Positions 7,126 to 8,742 of a DNA stretch of 8,742 nucleotides are shown piece by piece. The stretch spans positions 1 to 8,742 of the forward strand of contig CALFRX010000234.1 in the NCBI GenBank assembly GCA_937919295.1, given 5' to 3'. The stretch is from an uncultured Peptococcaceae bacterium. GTDB lineage: Bacteria > Bacillota > Dehalobacteriia > UBA7702. The notes below the pieces were generated by a model, which was not told the DNA's origin, did no database searches, and was given only the letters and a program-made list of their open reading frames with translations. A program made the position numbers and the translations under genes. The first letter of the stretch is position 1. Each line of letters begins with the position of its first letter.

Positions 7126-7554
7126 ATGAAAACGGAAGAATTTGATCCCCAACTAATTACAACCTGTTTAGAGCAAAAAGTAACGCTATTTACAGATATG
7201 CTGAATATCAGCAAAAACATTGAGGTACAAACAAGGCAGGAGCAAGTCGTTCTCGATGATTTACTGGCCAAGCGAAAAATCCTGATGGATCGCGTCGATA
7301 AGTGCAATGCCCTGATTGTTCGGGAATTGGGTCATCTATCTGAGACCCCACGGATTCATTGGCAGTCAATGTTGCGGGATCATCATAATTGCGCCGGGGA
7401 TAATGAGGAAGCAACCATCTGCGCCTTGGTCAAAAAAAGCCACGAACTCTGTTTGAGAATCGCTGACCTCAATCGCGTTGCCGACGCTAACTTAAAGCGC
7501 CAGCGCGATGATTTAAAAGAACAGATCAAAGGGACGAAAAAAAATAGTCTATAA
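7126..7554 (+). CDS. Probable FlgN/FliT-like flagellar export chaperone
   Basis: A 142-residue, charged, all-helical protein without membrane segment. Residues about 10-65 form a long amphipathic helix pair (LEQKVTLFTDMLNISKNIEV, then VVLDDLLAKRKILMDRVDKC), the 'EKR-x-x-L(I/M)-(D/E)-x-(I/V)-(D/E)' pattern typical of FlgN-type chaperones. About 75-105 is a Cys/His-containing stretch (DHHNCAGDNEEATICALVKK), and a second helix ends the protein (LCLRIADLNRVADANLKRQRDDL). FlgN-family proteins carry hook-associated proteins FlgK/FlgL to the export gate, while FliT carries FliD; sequence alone does not say which cargo this one has. Its place directly after fliD-fliS favours an export-chaperone role. 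TAGGA (7113-7117) lies 8 nt before the ATG. The frame ends just after a run of eight A (7537-7544), so the last residues could differ if the run slips. Confidence 0.65.
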   Translation: MKTEEFDPQLITTCLEQKVTLFTDMLNISKNIEVQTRQEQVVLDDLLAKRKILMDRVDKCNALIVRELGHLSETPRIHWQSMLRDHHNCAGDNEEATICALVKKSHELCLRIADLNRVADANLKRQRDDLKEQIKGTKKNSL

Positions 7555-7629
7555 AAAAGCAAATAGGTTGAGACGGTTCCACATTTGTCAATACAAATAG
7601 CAATATAGAACATTGAACATTGAAGAGAG

Positions 7630-7635
7630 AAAGGA
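7630..7635 (+). promoter_or_regulatory. Ribosome binding site that sets the second cheW start
   Basis: AAAGGA lies 8 nt before the ATG at 7644. An in-frame TTG at 7620 is upstream of this site and would add a Lys/Arg-rich octapeptide; the ATG is preferred. The 89-base gap before it holds a tandem GAACATT repeat (7608-7621) and no promoter that I would defend. Confidence 0.82.
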
Positions 7636-7643
7636 AGAAAAAA

Positions 7644-8180
7644 ATGCAAAATAATCCTGATGGGAATATCCCGGTATCGGAAGAGCTCTCCGGGCAACTG
7701 CAAGAAGCCAGTATCGCCACGGAAATGGATGGTAAATACCTTACCTTTTGGACAGACAGCCAACTTTTTGGCGTACCCATTGTCGACGTTGTACAAATTG
7801 TGGGGATACAAGAAATCACCTCTATCCCCAATTCCCCCCATTATGTCAAGGGCGTGATCAATTTACGCGGGAGCATCATCCCCATTGTTGATGTGAGAAT
7901 CCGCCTGCAAAAAGAGGAAGCGTCCTATACCGAAAGGACCTGCATCATTGTGGCAAATATTCATGAGACCTTAATCGGATTCGTCGTCGATTCTGTGGAC
8001 GCGGTCACGAATATTTCAGATGATAAAATCTCCTCCCCGCCAAAAATTATCGGCGATACAACGAACAATTATCTGACCGGCGTGGTAAAACTTCAAAATA
8101 AGATCGTGTTACTGATTAATACGGCAAAACTCTTGGCCGAAGAAGAGATTGATACTTTAGCGAATTTGCCTCAGAATTGA
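7644..8180 (+). CDS. cheW: Chemotaxis coupling protein CheW (second copy)
   Basis: A 178-residue receptor-kinase coupling protein. The CheW domain spans about residues 31-170: YLTFWTDSQLFGVPIVDVVQI, IPNSPHYVKGVINLRGSIIP with the NxRGxxxP core, VVDSVDAVTNISDDKI, and VLLINTAKLL. A ~30-residue extension precedes it and contains SEELSGQ (residues 12-18), the same heptapeptide found in the C-terminal signalling helix of the MCP remnant just downstream. The protein aligns along its whole domain with the CheW at 3132-3650, with many identical positions (QEIT-x-IPN, FVKGV/YVKGV, NIRG/NLRG, VTNI, DDFLE/AEEE ends), so the two are paralogues. It is fourth in the fliD operon, 89 nt after the FlgN-like gene, and is followed by the decayed receptor gene. 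Two CheW proteins may give different array make-ups; that is inference. Confidence 0.95.
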   Translation: MQNNPDGNIPVSEELSGQLQEASIATEMDGKYLTFWTDSQLFGVPIVDVVQIVGIQEITSIPNSPHYVKGVINLRGSIIPIVDVRIRLQKEEASYTERTCIIVANIHETLIGFVVDSVDAVTNISDDKISSPPKIIGDTTNNYLTGVVKLQNKIVLLINTAKLLAEEEIDTLANLPQN

Positions 8181-8206
8181 GCATGCCTATGACGAATTGA
8201 GGTAAT

Positions 8207-8484
8207 ATGATGTTACCTGAAACGATCGATAAAATCGCCATCGCTTCGAATCAACAAACCGACGCGCCAATCAGATTGCGGAAAACGTCGAGGAGATTTC
8301 CAATGTTGTGCAAACAAATAGCGCCACAGCAGAAGAAGGCGACGCCGCAAGTGAGGAACTGAGCGGGCAAGCGCAAGTACTGCAAGATCTTGTCAATACA
8401 GTGCGTTTAAAGGATAGCGCTGATACGATGTATCCTGATACCGTCTATGAGGTTGAGGAATTCTCGGTTAAAGCGTACGAATAA
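8207..8484 (+). pseudogene. Remnant of a methyl-accepting chemotaxis protein (C-terminal tail, frameshifted)
   Basis: Two frames together give an MCP tail. The first (ATG at 8207 or 8210) reads ETIDKIAIASNQQTDA. The second, one frame over from about 8266, reads ANQIAENVEEISNVVQTNSA, continues as TAEEGDAASEELSGQAQVLQ and stops at TAA 8482-8484. In intact MCPs these stretches are contiguous (SNQQAxAINQI...VVQTNSATAEE...ASEELSGQAQ), so a deletion of one base (or one modulo three) near 8264-8268 explains the break. Read without a shift, the first frame ends at TGA 8360-8362 in unrelated sequence. Only about 90 residues remain; the sensor, membrane segments, HAMP and the hairpin tip are missing. 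GAGG (8199-8202) stands before the ATG pair, so the original start may have been joined to the tail by an internal deletion. It follows cheW by 26 bases, a natural place for a receptor gene. Confidence 0.88.
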
Positions 8485-8510
8485 ACCCTTTTAATAATAA
8501 GGAATTTACG

Positions 8511-8550
8511 CAAAATAGCTTTTTCTCCTGAATGCTATTTTGTTTATAAA
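8511..8550 (+). terminator. Probable terminator of the fliD operon
   Basis: CAAAATAGC (8511-8519) pairs perfectly with GCTATTTTG (8534-8542), with a 14-base loop, followed by TTTATAAAA. The stem is A/T-rich and the tail is broken by a G and an A, so it may be only moderately strong. It lies 26 bases after the stop of the MCP remnant. Confidence 0.6.
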
Positions 8551-8553
8551 AGA

Positions 8554-8590
8554 ACCAAAGAAAAGCTAACTTCTAAAATAAGAAGTTAGC
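8554..8590 (-). terminator. Terminator-like hairpin for leftward transcription from beyond the right edge
   Basis: GCTAACTTCT (8565-8574) pairs perfectly with AGAAGTTAGC (8581-8590) around a 6-base loop. On the minus strand the stem is followed by TTTTCTTTGG, a fair U-tract; on the plus strand it is followed by TTCAGACTG, which is not. It abuts the stop codon of the leftward open frame at 8592, which supports its use as the end of a leftward transcript. Together with the 8511-8550 hairpin it would form a convergent terminator pair. Confidence 0.6.
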
Positions 8591-8591
8591 T

Positions 8592-8742
8592 TCAGACTGT
8601 AGACAAAATGCGCGTCAGCGGATTTTGGGCTACAGGATGATAGGCTGTCGAGAAAGGCTTAGTCTTTTCGGGCAAATACCTTTCGTGTTTGCTGCCGAAG
8701 GACACTATCTTAACCTTGGCAAGCCCTTCGGCCTTTCCTAAG
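8592..8742 (-). other. End of an unrecognised leftward open frame, or an intergenic repeat
   Basis: On the minus strand a frame is open from the window edge to TGA at 8594-8592, giving about 49 residues, including KVKIVSFGSKHERYLPEKTK and ending NPLTRILSTV. I do not recognise it. Lysine is mostly coded by AAG here, while the flagellar genes mostly use AAA, and the segment is richer in G+C than its neighbours. It also holds an 8-bp inverted repeat, GCCGAAGG (8694-8701) and CCTTCGGC (8725-8732). It may be the C-terminus of a real gene, or a structured dispersed repeat that happens to be open. No promoter, RNA gene or insertion-sequence end could be made out in it. Confidence 0.3.

Noticed and set aside
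7568..7609. A separate promoter for the second cheW (TTGAGA or TTGTCA with TACAAA or TATAGA)
   Set aside because: No pair of boxes has both good matches and 16-18 base spacing; the gene is probably read from the fliD promoter, though an internal start in the 89-base gap is possible.
8210..8362. A 50-codon gene starting at the ATG pair after the second cheW
   Set aside because: Only its first ~18 codons match MCP sequence; the rest is the MCP tail read out of frame, so it is a product of the frameshift and not a separate gene.

Overview
This window is a piece of a flagellar and chemotaxis gene cluster, most likely from an anaerobic Firmicute (class Clostridia or a close relative). The support for that is: a CheA with a P2 CheY-binding domain; a FliK-like gene overlapping a short free-standing FlhB C-domain gene (the ylqG/ylqH arrangement of Bacillus); clostridial-style CheW and FliD sequences; AGGAGG-type ribosome binding sites; moderate G+C; and sigma-28-type promoters of the sigma-D kind. 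No species can be named from the sequence alone.

Layout. Positions 1-1206 (minus strand) hold the first 402 codons of cheA, which runs off the left edge. A 206-bp divergent intergenic region (1207-1412) carries a sigma-28-like promoter facing cheA and a housekeeping-type promoter facing right. Rightward operon 1 is a FliK-like gene (1413-2828), an overlapping FlhB-C-domain gene (2815-3099) and a first cheW (3132-3650), closed by a perfect 17-bp terminator hairpin (3670-3713). A second sigma-28-like promoter (3749-3776) drives rightward operon 2: a large fliD (3824-6679), fliS (6708-7082), a FlgN/FliT-like chaperone candidate (7126-7554) and a second cheW (7644-8180). A frameshifted remnant of a methyl-accepting chemotaxis protein follows (8207-8484), then a terminator (8511-8550). 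The last ~150 bp look different in character. On the minus strand they hold the end of an unrecognised open frame and a terminator-like hairpin.

How the parts fit. CheA and the two CheW proteins form the signalling array core with MCP receptors. FliD caps the flagellar filament, FliS chaperones flagellin, and the FlgN-like protein probably chaperones hook-filament junction proteins or FliD. The FliK-like and FlhB-like pair probably acts on export and substrate switching. The two best late promoters (cheA and fliD) share the 12-mer CCGATATGATTA and the same TAAA-N16 spacing, as expected if both are read by a flagellar sigma factor.

I found no mobile element, CRISPR array, tRNA or rRNA, and nothing that I would call a new defence or metabolic system. 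The most useful leads are the shared promoter element, the decayed MCP, an MCP-like motif in the N-terminal extension of the second CheW, the enlarged modular FliD, and the unexplained right edge.
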